DNA of 64,000 bases from Apoda limacodes (lineage: Eukaryota; Arthropoda; Insecta; Lepidoptera; Limacodidae). The stretch is taken from NCBI GenBank assembly GCA_946406115.1, contig OX291546.1, forward strand, positions 17,601,019-17,665,018. Direction: 5' to 3'. Of the stretch, positions 17,955 through 27,616 are shown piece after piece. The position numbers and the translations under genes are program-made. The notes beneath the pieces were generated by a model. The model was not told where the DNA came from and made no database searches. It was given only the letters and a program-made list of their open reading frames with translations. How positions within the stretch are numbered: position 1 is the first letter of the stretch; every line of letters starts with the position of its first letter.

Positions 17955-18710
17955 TCAACGTTCGGGAAACAAGATTGTAAGTATAAAATTATTTATCAAC
18001 AGCTTGTAAACCTGCATTTCCAGAGCCTCATGATTTCTGCTGTCAATAATACTAGCCACATCAGAATTGAGCATTGCAGCGAACTGCACTAATTCGTCGC
18101 CCAGACTGTCCTCCAAATCATCTGCATAAGCACTTACTATGGTTGCAGATTTTTTAAAAAATTCTTCTGGTGGAAGAGATTTTAGCTCTCGGAATATTCC
18201 GAAAATGCCAGCAATTTTATGATAACTGTTCATACGTTTACCTAAAGCAGTGAGTACGTTATCAATGGTGACAATAAACACCTGAATTTCATACCGTTGT
18301 TTAGGTGTTCGATTTTCAACAAAGTCGTCTGGCGTAGATGAGCCGCTATAATTGTCGTATTTTGTATTTCGCTTCCTGCGTCTAAAAATTTCTTGCTGAT
18401 ATGCTTTACAGTCAGTCAGCTCTTTGGCTTTTGCCTCAATATCTGAAAATGTAGATCGCATTGCTTGAACGTATTCATGTAATGATTCATAAAGGGCGTA
18501 CCCAGTGTCAAGGTCTTGATCATCCGATTGCAGCGCAGCACTAGTCGGTTGCCAACGTTCTAGTATTCTATTCCACAATATTGTCATTATTCCCGTTTCC
18601 AACTTACTCATCTTTGAAACTAGTCCGTAAGCTTGATTGCGGCACTCTGCCTTCTGATCCAAGCCACGGAAATGTCTTCCAAAGTTTTCTTGATAGTAAT
18701 AAACCCACAA
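17955..18710 (-). pseudogene. hAT transposase, middle region
   Basis: A 251-codon frame covers the helical middle of a ZMYM1-like transposase: residues such as ILWNRILERWQPTS, AMRSTFSDIEAKAKEL, a basic RRRKRNTKYDNY, then KQRYEIQVFIVTIDNVLTAL and LKSLPPEEFFKKSA. In this family these blocks lie between the RNase H-like core and the dimerisation domain. It overlaps the next piece (18620-19393) in a different frame, marking a second frameshift near 18650. Confidence 0.8.
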
Positions 18711-19393
18711 AAAAGCGCCTTCGTAGCATCAGCTCGGGCTGACCACCTAGTGTCCGACAACATTTTTAATACAGGAATTTTTGACGTATTTTCGTTTAGT
18801 GCCTTCGTAAGACGACCCCATCGATGAGTAGAAGCAGAAAAAAAGGTGTATATATTTTCAATAAAATCGAAGAAGATTGATGCTTCAGTACAGCAATCTG
18901 CTGCACACTTAGCAACCAAATTTAATAAGTGCGCAAGACACGGAATAAATTCTGCATATTTATTTATTTGCTTAATACGTGCTTGTACGCCGCTGTATTT
19001 ACCACTCATATTGCTGGCGTTGTCATAGCTTTGCCCACAACAATCTTTGATATCAATGCCACTCTCACTTAAAAAATTTAATAAGTTTTCAGCCAGTTGT
19101 TCACCAGTATGGCCTTCGATGTCCAAGAACTTAACAAATCTTTCCACCGGCCCAGATGGTAGAACATAGCGCACTATTAGGGTAAGTTGATCTACATGGG
19201 ATATATCTGGAGTAGAATCCAATGACACTGAGTAGTATTTGCAGCTCTTAATTTCACAAATAATTTGATCCAGCATGCTTGATGCTATTAGATGAATAAA
19301 CTTCTCACATGTTGTTTTCGATAAATATGACGTATGCAAGGGGCATACGTTTAAATATGACGCATGACTTTGAATATGTTTGCTCAGACTCAA
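18620..19393 (-). pseudogene. hAT transposase, RNase H-like core (DUF4371 type)
   Basis: The frame carries YYSVSLDSTPDISHVDQLTL (first catalytic-type Asp), CCGQSYDNASNMSGKYSGVQ (second conserved Asp) and PCLAHLLNLVAKCAADCC, then KMLSDTRWSARADA. These are the signature blocks of DUF4371-bearing hAT transposases, the ZMYM1-like group. The enzyme would cut and paste the element in the nucleus. The fold's residues are visible, but frames change on both sides. Confidence 0.85.
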
Positions 19394-19580
19394 TTTGACT
19401 CACAATTTGACTATTAAAACGCGCTTTCTTGTTTTTAAGGTTTAACAGAGAAATTACAGCTTGTCTATGCTGACTGCTTCCTTCATGTCTTGACAAAAAA
19501 TTGTGCGCATTCTTCCAGTCATCTAATCCATCTTTCGTAAACCATAATGAAGAACTTTTAAGAGAGGTAGGGCACTGCAA
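19305..19580 (-). pseudogene. hAT transposase, C-terminal half of the TTF-type zinc finger
   Basis: SSSLWFTKDGLDDWKNAHNF and SRHEGSSQHRQAV match the second half of a TTF-type zinc finger (the His pair is present), which precedes DUF4371 in this family. The Cys-bearing first half should lie immediately upstream but the text there, beyond about 19567, is not hAT-like. The break therefore marks where the foreign GC-rich sequence and LINE begin. Overlap with the next frame shows another frameshift near 19350. Confidence 0.75.
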
Positions 19581-20163
19581 GAACTCGCTCGAATAAGCTG
19601 CCCGAACAAATAAAGCGGGGCATAGCGAGTACTTGCTCGAATGAGCGGCCCGAACTGGGGAAGTACCTCCACCTTACAGAAAACCGCGGCCACAATAACA
19701 CTAACATTGAGTAATGTTGTGTTCCTGGCGGTGAGTAAGGTTGCCAGAGCTCTCTTTGAGGATTCGCTGCGCGGACAGCGGAGGACCGACGGTGCTTGTA
19801 GCTGTCATTGCTTGGCGTAGACGCGGCGTGCTGGTTCGGCGGTCAGGGAGACCTGATGAAACGGCTGACCGCTGGCCGCCCGCAGGTTGAACGGGTTCCC
19901 GAACCCAGGGATCACTTAATCTCCGCCCTGGGAGGCTGATCCGCCAACCTGTGTAAAGTCTCTGAAGTAGTAGTCGTGCCGTAGAAGGAGACCGGAGTGG
20001 ACCCGGCAACTACAACAGAGGGGGATCAGGGGCCCTTCCGCCCGCCGTGCCAGAAACCGTATCATCTGTGTTGAGCTTCGGCAGTCTTAGTACCGCAGCT
20101 TTTTGTCTTCTAAGCTGTCTGTGCAGTGAATCCTCATCCTTAGTCTAAGTAACTTCAAACAAA
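19567..20163. repeat. GC-rich repeat block at the 5' side of LINE copy A
   Basis: This block is GC-rich, unlike the hAT DNA on its left. It opens with two direct repeats of a CTCGCTCGAATAAGC-type unit ending GCCCGAAC (about 19588-19612 and 19638-19660), then CTGGGGAAGTACCTCCACCT and GTGTTCCTGGCGGTGAGTAA, which I know as part of common lepidopteran LINE ends. The following 400 bases are unique in the window. It may be the 5' leader of the LINE joined by deletion to its RT region, or a separate insertion; I cannot tell which. Confidence 0.45.
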
Positions 20164-20198
20164 ATGGCCAGGAACAGAAAAAAGAAAAGAGTTTTGAA

Positions 20199-22144
20199 AT
20201 GTCAGGCACACAACCTGATCCTTCTGGGCCAACTAATTGGCGTCGTGTGTGGCATTATAAGTCGGCAGACTGGGATGGATTGCGAGAATTTTATGCATCG
20301 TACCCGTGGAGGCAGATCTGCTATAGCTCAGAAGATCCTGACGTCTGCGCAGCCGCAGTTACTGAGACAATCCTCGCTGGTATGGAATGTTTCATTCCTA
20401 ACCTGCGAGTAGCTGCCGGCGTCAAAAAACGACCGTGGTTTAATAGGTCTGACAGAGAAGCTAAAATTCTTAAGCAAACTGCGTATGAGGCTTGGAACAC
20501 GGCTCGTAATAATAAGGATCCAAATATTTCTGAGTTAAAACGCAAATTAAATGCTGCCTCGAGGTTCAGTAAGAAAGCAACTGCCAGAGCAAAATTCCAA
20601 TTCATCGGCAAAATAGGTGGGCGACTTGCGAGCTATCCTTCTGGGAGTCGTGCTTTCTGGTCGCTTGCTAAAGCTGCCGAGGGGAACTTCTGCCAGTCGT
20701 CATTACCACCACTGCGTAAGACCGATGGTGACTTGGCCCACAGTGCAAAAGAGAAAGCCGATCTATTGGGTAGTCTCTTTGCCTCTAACTCGAATGTGAA
20801 CGACGAAGGCGCTGTACCTACTTTACCGTGGTGCGGTAACACCATGCCGGAAATCTCTATAACACAGCGCGAGGTCCGGCGGGCGTTGCTTTCCCTAGAC
20901 GTTCATAAGTCGAGTGGGCCAGACGGCATACCAGCAGTGGTGCTTAAGCAGTGTGCTCCTGAGTTATGTCCTGTACTCACGCGCCTCTTCACGCTTTCCT
21001 ACCACACCAGGTAATTTCCGTCTTCATGGAAGACTGCGAATGTGCACCCGGTGCCTAAAAAGGGCGATAGATCAGATCCATCGAATTACAGGCCTATCGC
21101 TATAACCTCTCTCCTCTCCAAGGCAATGGAGCGTGTGATCAACACACAGCTTTTGAGATACCTAGAAAAACACGACCTGATCAGTGACCGTCAATATGGC
21201 TTTCGCCACGGTCGCTCAACTGGTGACCTTCTAGTGTATCTCACACACCGACGGGCACTAGCCATTGAGAGTCAGGGGGAGGCATTGGCATGTAGCCTAG
21301 GCATAGCAAAGGCGTTCGATCGGGTCTGGCACCGGGGTCTTCTATCGAAGTTGCCATCTTACGGAGTGCCCGAGGGTTTGTGCAAATGGGTGGCTAGCTT
21401 TTTGTCCGGCAGAAGCATACGAGCCGTAGTTGACGGTAGTTGCTCTGATAGCATGGACATTAATGCTGGTGTCCCGCAAGGCTCTGTGTTGTCTCCTACG
21501 CTGTTTCTACTGCACATCAATGATATGTTGGACATCAACAACATACATTGCTATGCAGATGACAGTACTGGAGACGCTTATTAAACGGGCCGTGTAAGCG
21601 TGGAAAAGCGTGAAGAACTTGTGTCTCAAATCGAGATCGGTCTGTCCAAGGTCTCTGACTGGGGGCGGGAAAACTTGGTCCGATTCAACCATTCAAAGAC
21701 ACAAGTCTGCGCGTTCACCGCTAAGAAAACCCCATTCACTGTAGTCCCACAATTCCAGAACACTCCCCTCTCCATCTCCAAGAGCATTGGGATCCTTGGC
21801 GTTGACATCTCCAGCGATGTTCAGTTCCGAGATCATTTGCTAGACAAGGTAAAGCTGGCGTCCAAAAATCTTGGTGTACTCAACAGAGCGAAGCAGTACT
21901 TCACGTCGGGGCAAAGGTTGCTACTATACAAGTCGCAAGTCCGGCCCCATATGGAGTACTGCTGCCATCCTTGGTCGGGTGCACCCGGATACCAGCTTGG
22001 CCCTTTTGACTCGGTTCAACGACGGGCTGTGAGAATTGTCGACGATCCCAAACTCACTTGCGGTATCGAGCCCTTAAGTCTGAGGAGAGACTTTGCCTCA
22101 CTGTGTGTGTTCTACCGCTTGTACAATGGATTGTGTTCTGAGAA
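20199..22144 (+). pseudogene. Reverse transcriptase of LINE copy A, one frame with two nonsense codons
   Basis: A single frame covers the whole piece with stops only at 21012-21014 (TAA) and 21582-21584 (TAA; the other copies have TAC there). It begins with the linker TNWRRVWHYKSADWDG, then KKRPWFNRSDREA, SNYRPIAITSLLSKAMERV, QYGFRHGRST, motif A LGIAKAFDRVW, GVPQGSVLSPTLFLLHIND and motif C CYADDSTGD. In motif A the catalytic Asp has become Gly (GGC at 21300-21302; copies F and G have GAC). After the RT come thumb blocks (ILGVDISSDVQFRDHL). A one-base deletion near 22142 shifts the last part. It has no activity. Confidence 0.85.
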
Positions 22145-22390
22145 TTGTTCGAAATGATGCCCACGGCTACTTTCTACCATCGCACCGCTCGCCATCGACA
22201 GGGAATTCATTCTCACACTTTGGAACCAAAATGGTCGCGTACAGTGCGGTTGTGGAATGAGCTCCCTGCCAAGGTTTTCTCTAAGGACTACAGTATGGGG
22301 TTCTTCAAAAAAAAAGTTATTAGATTTCTGAAGGGTCGGCAACGCGTGAGTGATGCCCCTGGTGTTGCAAGCGTCCATAGGCTACGGTGA
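22145..22390 (+). pseudogene. C-terminal tail of LINE copy A, in the shifted frame
   Basis: FEMMPTATFYHRTARHRQ, then WSRTVRLWNELPAKVFS and FLKGRQR form the conserved C-terminus, also present in copies F and G. Copies F and G carry an extra block (FQRN..PRTLK) between TVR and LWNELP that is missing here, a second small deletion. Confidence 0.8.
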
Positions 22391-22490
22391 CCGCTTACCA
22401 TCAGGCGGACCGTAGGCTTGTTTGCCACCTTAGTGGTATAAAAAAAAAAAAACTATCTGAATCAGTCAATAAGAAATCTCTGAAGTGAGA

Positions 22491-23058
22491 TTAATTCGTC
22501 AGTTTATGTTTATAGGTAAAAAGCGACCTTTGGCAGAAGCGTGGCTTACTTTCGTTTTCATACATTTTCTTTGAAGACATAAAATCATTATTCATATGTT
22601 GCACTTCCTTTTGCAATCCAGTTATCTTTTTCAAAGTTACTCGGCCATTCGCCAATATCGTTGGAGTAAATTTTACTTTCGTTTTGACTTCGGGTTGGAA
22701 ATGCTGTGATATTAGAATCATGTAATAATATGCTTACGACTGCATTTTGACTTGAACATGACGGCTGTAGATCGAGAGGACTTGCAGTGATATTAAATTC
22801 TGGGATAGAAGAAATTGGTGTCTCTTGACATACAGTATCTTTTATAGTTGTAGATCCATCGGCAACAGATATAATTTCTGTAGTTTCAGTTTCAATTGCT
22901 ATAGATTCAACAGGCTTACTTTGAATGTTATAAAACTCGGACAGCTTGCGGTTTTTTGATATAACAGCTTCGTTCTTTTTTTCCTTTTCATCTTTTGCCT
23001 TACGCTTTGCACTTCCTGAAGCGTAGTGTCGGCCTGTATATCTTGATCTGCTGCTCAT
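22491..23058 (-). pseudogene. hAT transposase, N-terminal part upstream of the LINE insertion
   Basis: The first frame (23058 to 22588) starts MSSRSRYTGRHYASGSAKRK, a basic head, and ends with NDIGEWPSNFEKDNW, the block that precedes the zinc finger in ZMYM1-like hAT proteins. The second frame (22721 to 22491) continues with FMSSKKMYENESKPRFCQRS and LFTYKHKLTN, so a frameshift lies near 22600-22640. The LINE poly(A) end at 22441-22452 sits about 40 bases downstream in the gene. The start codon choice is natural: it is the first ATG and is followed by a Lys-rich segment. Confidence 0.7.
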
Positions 23059-24286
23059 ATTACCTACGATTAATCAATTTTTAAAATTAATGTTTAGAAT
23101 AATCAAAATCGAACTTGACGCAGCAGGCAGGATCGCAGCTAAAGCTATATGAGAAAAATTCGACCGTATTCAACAAAACATATAGACTCTAAAATATATA
23201 GGTAAGTAGGTACATATTACAAAATATTATAGATATAAGAACATGTTTAAATAACTGTTCTGAATAAAATCATAAAATTTCTTCAATAAAAATAATCACA
23301 TAAAGACTTCTTATTTTTAACCTATTTTCATGTATTTCAATAGTATGCATGTGAATACGCCAATATTTTAATAATAATATGTAAGAAATTTTACCTATTA
23401 TGAATTAAATGTATAAGCAAAAACCGAAATAGCGCTTACTGTTTTTGTGGATCTGATAAAAATCAAATTTACGACCTGACCCACCCGTATACAGTATAAG
23501 TACCATAAGTATGTATATCCCTTCTTAAGAAATGACATAATAAACACTTTCGTCACTTTCCATGCGAATGGAATCACAGACATCCAACAAGATAATAAAA
23601 AAAAATCACAATTAATTGTTATTTTATAAGGTTGGCTACGGTCAGATCCCACAGATGAACCCAGGAACTGCTCAGAGTGAAAAGTAATAGTAATTTCTTA
23701 TCTTAACTTAAAAATATCTTACCTTATGCACAGTTATTATCGTTGAATACTTTTCTTTTCTTGACTACGTAAGAACACTGTTCTCTTTAGTATATTTTAA
23801 GAGATAACTGAACACTTAAAAAAATCGGTTGCACCGCTATATTATGTAACAAAATAATACTCAACACAATTACGAACGACTTTTCTCAAGAATGGTTCAT
23901 ATCGAAAATACTATTATTATCATCCAAACGTAAATATCGATCATTCCTTATAGATTGGTAGTCAATATAACCCTTTTCAAATCGGTCGGGTTATTATGAC
24001 TAGCACGGATAAAATATAAGGGAATTCCCCGTTTTGTTCAGCAGTATTGCCAAATTGCGTATAGGGCGGTGCGAAACATGATGTTGGTATGACCAGCAGA
24101 TAGAAGAATAAAATTATAGTTGATCATGTTGATGCAAATATTTTCTTCTTAGTAATTGTGAGTTGTGACTAAATCTAATATATAAATAGTACTTTTTTAT
24201 GGTCAGAAAACGTTGGGGCGCAGGGCCCCCAAATGCACGGGGCCCGCAGCATTTGCTACTCTTGCTTCGTGGCTAATCCGGCACTG
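23059..24286. other. 5' non-coding part of the hAT element
   Basis: This holds no coding motif; it lies between the transposase start and the right end of the element. The last ~90 bases (24200-24286) are GC-rich (GGGGCGCAGGGCCCCC, GGGGCCCGCAGC), resembling GCGGGGCC at the left end, and probably carry transposase-binding sites. The promoter of the transposase should be here, but I see no defined signal. Confidence 0.55.
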
Positions 24287-24294
24287 GCTCTACC
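24287..24294. repeat. hAT target-site duplication, right copy
   Basis: GCTCTACC, identical to 17610-17617. Confidence 0.88.
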
Positions 24295-24345
24295 TATTAA
24301 AAGCTGTCGAGGCACAACTCTGGCTAATGAAAAACGCAACTACAT
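24287..24345 (-). mobile_element. 5' half of the SINE interrupted by the hAT element
   Basis: On the minus strand it reads GCCTCGACAGCTTTTAATAG then GTAGAGC, an A-box-like tRNA head. It joins at GGTAGAGC to the half at 17550-17617. Confidence 0.55.
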
Positions 24346-24361
24346 CTTTGCCATGGAAACA

Positions 24362-24364
<3 letters not shown>

Positions 24365-24399
<35 letters not shown>
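24365..24399. repeat. (TA)n microsatellite
   Basis: About 35 bases of alternating AT. Confidence 0.9.
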
Positions 24400-24401
<2 letters not shown>

Positions 24402-24501
24402 TCACTAGGAGATGTTAGCTTATCGCACTAAATTTGGATGTTTGTTACTTAATCCCGTTTTAACCATTGGACAGATCGGGATTAAACTTGGCTCACATAT
24501 A

Positions 24502-24540
24502 GGTTAGGCCCTAGAATAGGACATATTCTAGGGCCTAACC
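24502..24540. repeat. Perfect 17-bp hairpin
   Basis: GGTTAGGCCCTAGAATA (24502-24518) is followed by a five-base loop and its exact reverse complement (24524-24540). It sits directly before the Helitron-like piece and may be part of its 5' end or of another small element. Confidence 0.9.
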
Positions 24541-24854
24541 ATTTCATTTCGGAAAATTTAAAAGTTTTCGCGGAAATATCAATAACGTTTGATACTCGAT
24601 CGCTACGGAGCATCCAATTGAGCTGAAACTTTGCACAGAGATAGTTTAAGATACGATATATAATGGCATGACATATAGGCTACTTTTTATACCCGAAAAT
24701 TTAAAAGTTCCCGTTGGAGTAACTATGACGGAATTCCACTTGAACGAACTATAGCTTTATATAGCAAACTACTTTAGTACAAACAAGGAGATACCGTAGA
24801 AATCCCACGACGATAACCAAATTTAGGGCGGGCAGAGCCGCTGGCAAAATCTAG
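24541..24854 (+). mobile_element. Helitron-like element, 3' part
   Basis: It contains the block GAGCTGAAACTTTGCACAGA, AGATAGTTTAAG and GGCTACTTTTTATACCC, and ends TTTAGGGCGGGCAGAGCCGC, then TGGCAAAATCTAG before a T. The CTAG|T end and hairpin are Helitron-like. The 5' end is unclear. Confidence 0.55.
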
Positions 24855-25147
24855 TTAGAAATAATACCACGTCTATACGAACATTGGACTATCAAGTCAG
24901 ACAGCTTTTATCCTTATTAAATTGTGATAATTCACAGACTCATCATATTTAGTTAGGATTGAGATTGTAATTGGATATGGGGTTAATTAAAATGTTACAA
25001 AATTTTAAAACTAATTAGTTAGTTAATTTGTATTTCAATTTTACAACAAATAATATAGGTAGGTATATGTTTGTATTTAATATGAATTTATATAAAATAC
25101 CCTAATTTATAATAAGTATAAATAGGCGAGTTAAAATATTGGCCACA
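24855..25147. other. AT-rich DNA
   Basis: Nothing recognisable. Confidence 0.5.
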
Positions 25148-26200
25148 TTTTTAGGGTTCCGTACCTCAAAAGACCCAACAAAGAAAGTTGGGTATTCTAT
25201 GGATTGCGAGAACCAATACCTCCACACTGAATGAATTTCGCATTAAAATAAGTATTTCGACTATTTGTATGCAATGCCTGCTAAGGTTCTTCGGGCAGGG
25301 AGCCAGACGGGAGCTTTTTAAAATATCCAGACTATTTTAAAAAGCTGCTGCTCGTTTTGCAAGAAGCAAACAAAAGAAGCCGTGGCAGATCGCCAACCCA
25401 CTGAACGGACATGGTAAAGGAGGTTCTCAATGACAACACACAGGCGTCCATCCGCCTAGCGGGTCACAGAACAGTTTGCAGAACGCTGGTGATGCAGACT
25501 GTCCTCCAAGATCACGACAATCAGCCGTGAGGAAAAGACGACGATGACTTCAAAAGTAAAAACGGAACCCCTACAGGATCACTTCGTTGTCCCTTTGTCT
25601 GTCTGCCTATCTGTCATTTCATCTGTCGGTCTGTTAAGACTAAGTATTTTTCTCATAAACGCGAGGAGTTATCAAGTTGAAATTAAAACCAATTAGTAAG
25701 GTTTACGGTTTCTTAAAGCTGTATATAAATTAAGCTTTTAAATAAACGCAAGAAATGTGGCCATTTGTGACGCATATTTTAACACTTGCAAGTAAATCAA
25801 AACCTACAGGGTAGTTTCTTTTTACTTAGAATTGTAAAATTTGGCAAGAAGCAAGGTATCATGGCACAAGCAGAAAAATCGAGACATTGTTAGTGTAATT
25901 TAATCATACAAAAATAAATGTGTTAGGACCCTTCTCGCAGGAACGCGTAAACATATTAAGTTGAATTTAATATCAAAGACACACATTTACAGTCCCCTAT
26001 AGCGGTAGAAAAGACAAGCTTCCAAATCAACGCAAGAAAAAAATACTGCCCAAACGGCTATTTGTATATTTTATCATCTAAATAAATCTATCAACTATAT
26101 AATAGTAAAGCAAAAATCGAAAACCTGTTATTTTTGTGGTTAAATCATCCCAAAAATATCATTCTGTTTGTTTCTTAAGATTCTTTTTTTCAAGAACACG
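25148..26200 (+). repeat. GGTTCCGT-type dispersed repeat, interrupted copy
   Basis: It opens TTTTTAGGGTTCCGTACCTC at 25148, is interrupted at 25173-25549, then resumes with AAAAACGGAACCCCTACAGG and CTGTCTGCC-type text. The body includes AATCAAAACCTACAGGGTAG and a doubled segment (AACGCAAGAAA occurs at 25745 and 26027). The CTCGCACTTGGCCGG end is missing. Confidence 0.6.
25173..25549 (+). mobile_element. 5'-truncated RTE-like LINE tail nested in the repeat
   Basis: The 377-bp insertion is flanked by the 7-bp direct repeat TCAAAAG (25166-25172 and 25550-25556). A plus frame near its end reads TDMVKEVLNDNTQASIRL, GHRTVCRTLVMQ and VLQDHDNQP before a stop, resembling the C-terminal end of RTE-type LINE proteins (a TRW.D....I....A..R..W pattern). 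It finishes with a GACGACGATGACT tail. Its left edge is a small hairpin, ACCCAAC-loop-GTTGGGT (25173-25193). Confidence 0.5.
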
Positions 26201-26309
26201 TAGTGGTATCAAGTTCAATTTAATTATTATATATTGAATATAATTACTAATTGAGTACTTAAATCTAAAAAAAAGGCAATTTGCCTTTTATAACCAATCT
26301 CCAGAGGCC

Positions 26310-26360
26310 TTGAAGAAATGACGAGGCTTATGTCCAGCAGTGGACCAATATGAGCTGATC
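26310..26360 (+). mobile_element. RTE-type LINE 3' tail scrap
   Basis: GAGGCTTATGTCCAGCAGTG then GACCAATATGAGCTGAT follows the standard tail GAGGCCTATGTCCAGCAGTG...GGCTGATGATG of lepidopteran RTE-type LINEs. Confidence 0.5.
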
Positions 26361-26362
26361 CA

Positions 26363-26530
26363 TACTAATGTTATAAATACGAAAGTTACTCTGTCTGTCT
26401 GTTACCTCTTCACGCTTAAACCACTGCACCAATTATAAGATAAAATTTGGCATAGAGATAGTTTGAGTCCCAAGAAAAGACAAAGGCTGCTTGAAAACGT
26501 CAAGTGTAAGGTTTTTCTATAACTGGGGAG
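26363..26530 (+). mobile_element. Helitron-like 5' end fragment
   Basis: It starts TCCATACTAATGTTATAAAT and continues with TTACTCTGTCTGTCTGTTAC, CTCTTCACGC and GAGATAGTTTGAGTCCC. The same opening occurs on the minus strand at 14352 and 12412. No 3' end is found. Confidence 0.5.
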
Positions 26531-27239
26531 TTTCCGTTTAAATCAAATTTCAATCCTACACCGATAAGTATTCAAAACAATCAAATTGGCTTTGAACCGG
26601 TAGAACTCGGGTAGGTGTAATACTATACAACTTTTAATTGCGCTATTGCAAAATATAGCTATCTAATCTTCCTTAAGATAATTTAATGCCCAAAATCAGA
26701 TAATTGTATTTGTGATTAATGGGCAGGATTCGTCGTACTTTTACCCATAGTGCGATGTGCTATTGGAGTCTTTTTTTTGTAAATCGTTTGAATTATGTTA
26801 ATCCTTTACTTAAACTAAACAGTTTCAGGCAGAGATGTACGAAAATAATCTAAATTTATAACTGAAAAAATTAAAAAAAGTTTAAGTAAAAATATGTACA
26901 GTACCTGCTGTACGTGAGGCAAACTCGTACATGACCGGTTTTCCATACGGGAAAGAACCCACTGTGCGTGCAATTAACTTTTTTCAGTTTAAATTCCGGC
27001 TTCACCCCGCCTTATCGCATTTTTAATCGACAAAATTTATTAAAAAATTAGCTTATTAACAAAATAAACAAGTAAATAATTCTCTAATCTGTATATTACT
27101 AATTAATCAAAAAGAAACATTCAAGGCATCGAAATCATAAATCAAACCGTTTCCGGCCGAATGGCGGCATGTATGTTATTTATTTATGCACATATAATTT
27201 ATGACAGCTTCGTGATAAGATAAAGAAATTTATAAGCGG
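26531..27239. other. AT-rich DNA
   Basis: No gene, RNA signature or repeat boundary recognised. Confidence 0.5.
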
Positions 27240-27616
27240 TGTTGCAAATGTGGGAGGGCGCTAGAAGGTAGCAGTATCGAGCGCAGGGGGTGCCGCCCTA
27301 ACGCCGGCAGAAGCCCTACAGTAGAGTCCGCAGAGAGCTGTGAGGCGCACGCTCCTCGCTCCAGCTCGTGTCCCACGGTAACCCTCACTCCCCTACTAAC
27401 ATACAGTGCACATAACAGTCACACTCACGTGTACCGCTGCATGTGATTTCGTACGCCGCTGTGAACGGTCCTCGAGTGTAATGTTCATTTTGTGAAACAA
27501 TTGTTAGGCAGTTTCTACACAACACAATTACATAGTGACAGGTTTTGTAATATGATTTGTGGCGGAACAGTGTAGACTTATATTTGGCGGCGCCACGTCT
27601 ACGCAATGCTACGAGG
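27240..27616 (+). promoter_or_regulatory. GC-rich patch, possible host promoter and first exon
   Basis: This segment is clearly richer in G and C than the DNA around it (for example GAGGGCGCTAGAAGG, GCCGCCCTAACGCCGGC, TTGGCGGCGCCACG) and matches no repeat in the window. Its plus-strand end reads ATGCTACGAG|GTAAAC, an ATG at 27606 with a splice-donor-like GTAAAC at 27616. Such a patch could be a 5' exon with a start codon three codons before the first intron. A minus-strand open frame (27385-27606) has no motif. The call is inference from composition and one donor-like site. Confidence 0.3.

Larger units (their letters stand above)
20164..22452 (+). mobile_element. CR1/L2-like LINE, copy A
   Basis: The copy runs from the linker after the endonuclease through the RT to a 3' end with CCGCTTACCATCAGGCGGAC and GTTTGCCACC, and a short A-run. 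The endonuclease is missing. It lies plus-strand inside the minus-strand hAT gene. Four other copies of the family lie at 32538 (minus), 35136 (plus), 41094 (minus) and 61554 (plus). No target duplication is clear. The 3' end is that of a very abundant lepidopteran CR1/L2-like family; the exact clade is uncertain. Confidence 0.8.
17618..24286 (-). mobile_element. hAT transposon with ZMYM1-like transposase, split by a LINE
   Basis: The outer ends are CACTGCCGGATTA (17618) and, inverted, CAGTGCCGGATTA (24286), flanked by a perfect 8-bp duplication GCTCTACC. The CA(C/G)TG start and 8-bp duplication are diagnostic of hAT. The minus strand encodes a transposase in pieces (23058 down to 22491, then 19580 down to 17729). 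A CR1-like LINE sits between those pieces. Without the LINE and its GC-rich 5' neighbour the element would be about 3.8 kb. Several frameshifts show it is dead, but the ends could still be bound by a transposase supplied elsewhere. Confidence 0.88.

Noticed and set aside
27385..27606. 73-codon minus-strand frame in the GC-rich patch
   Set aside because: No motif, and it conflicts with the plus-strand donor-like site; composition alone explains the opening.
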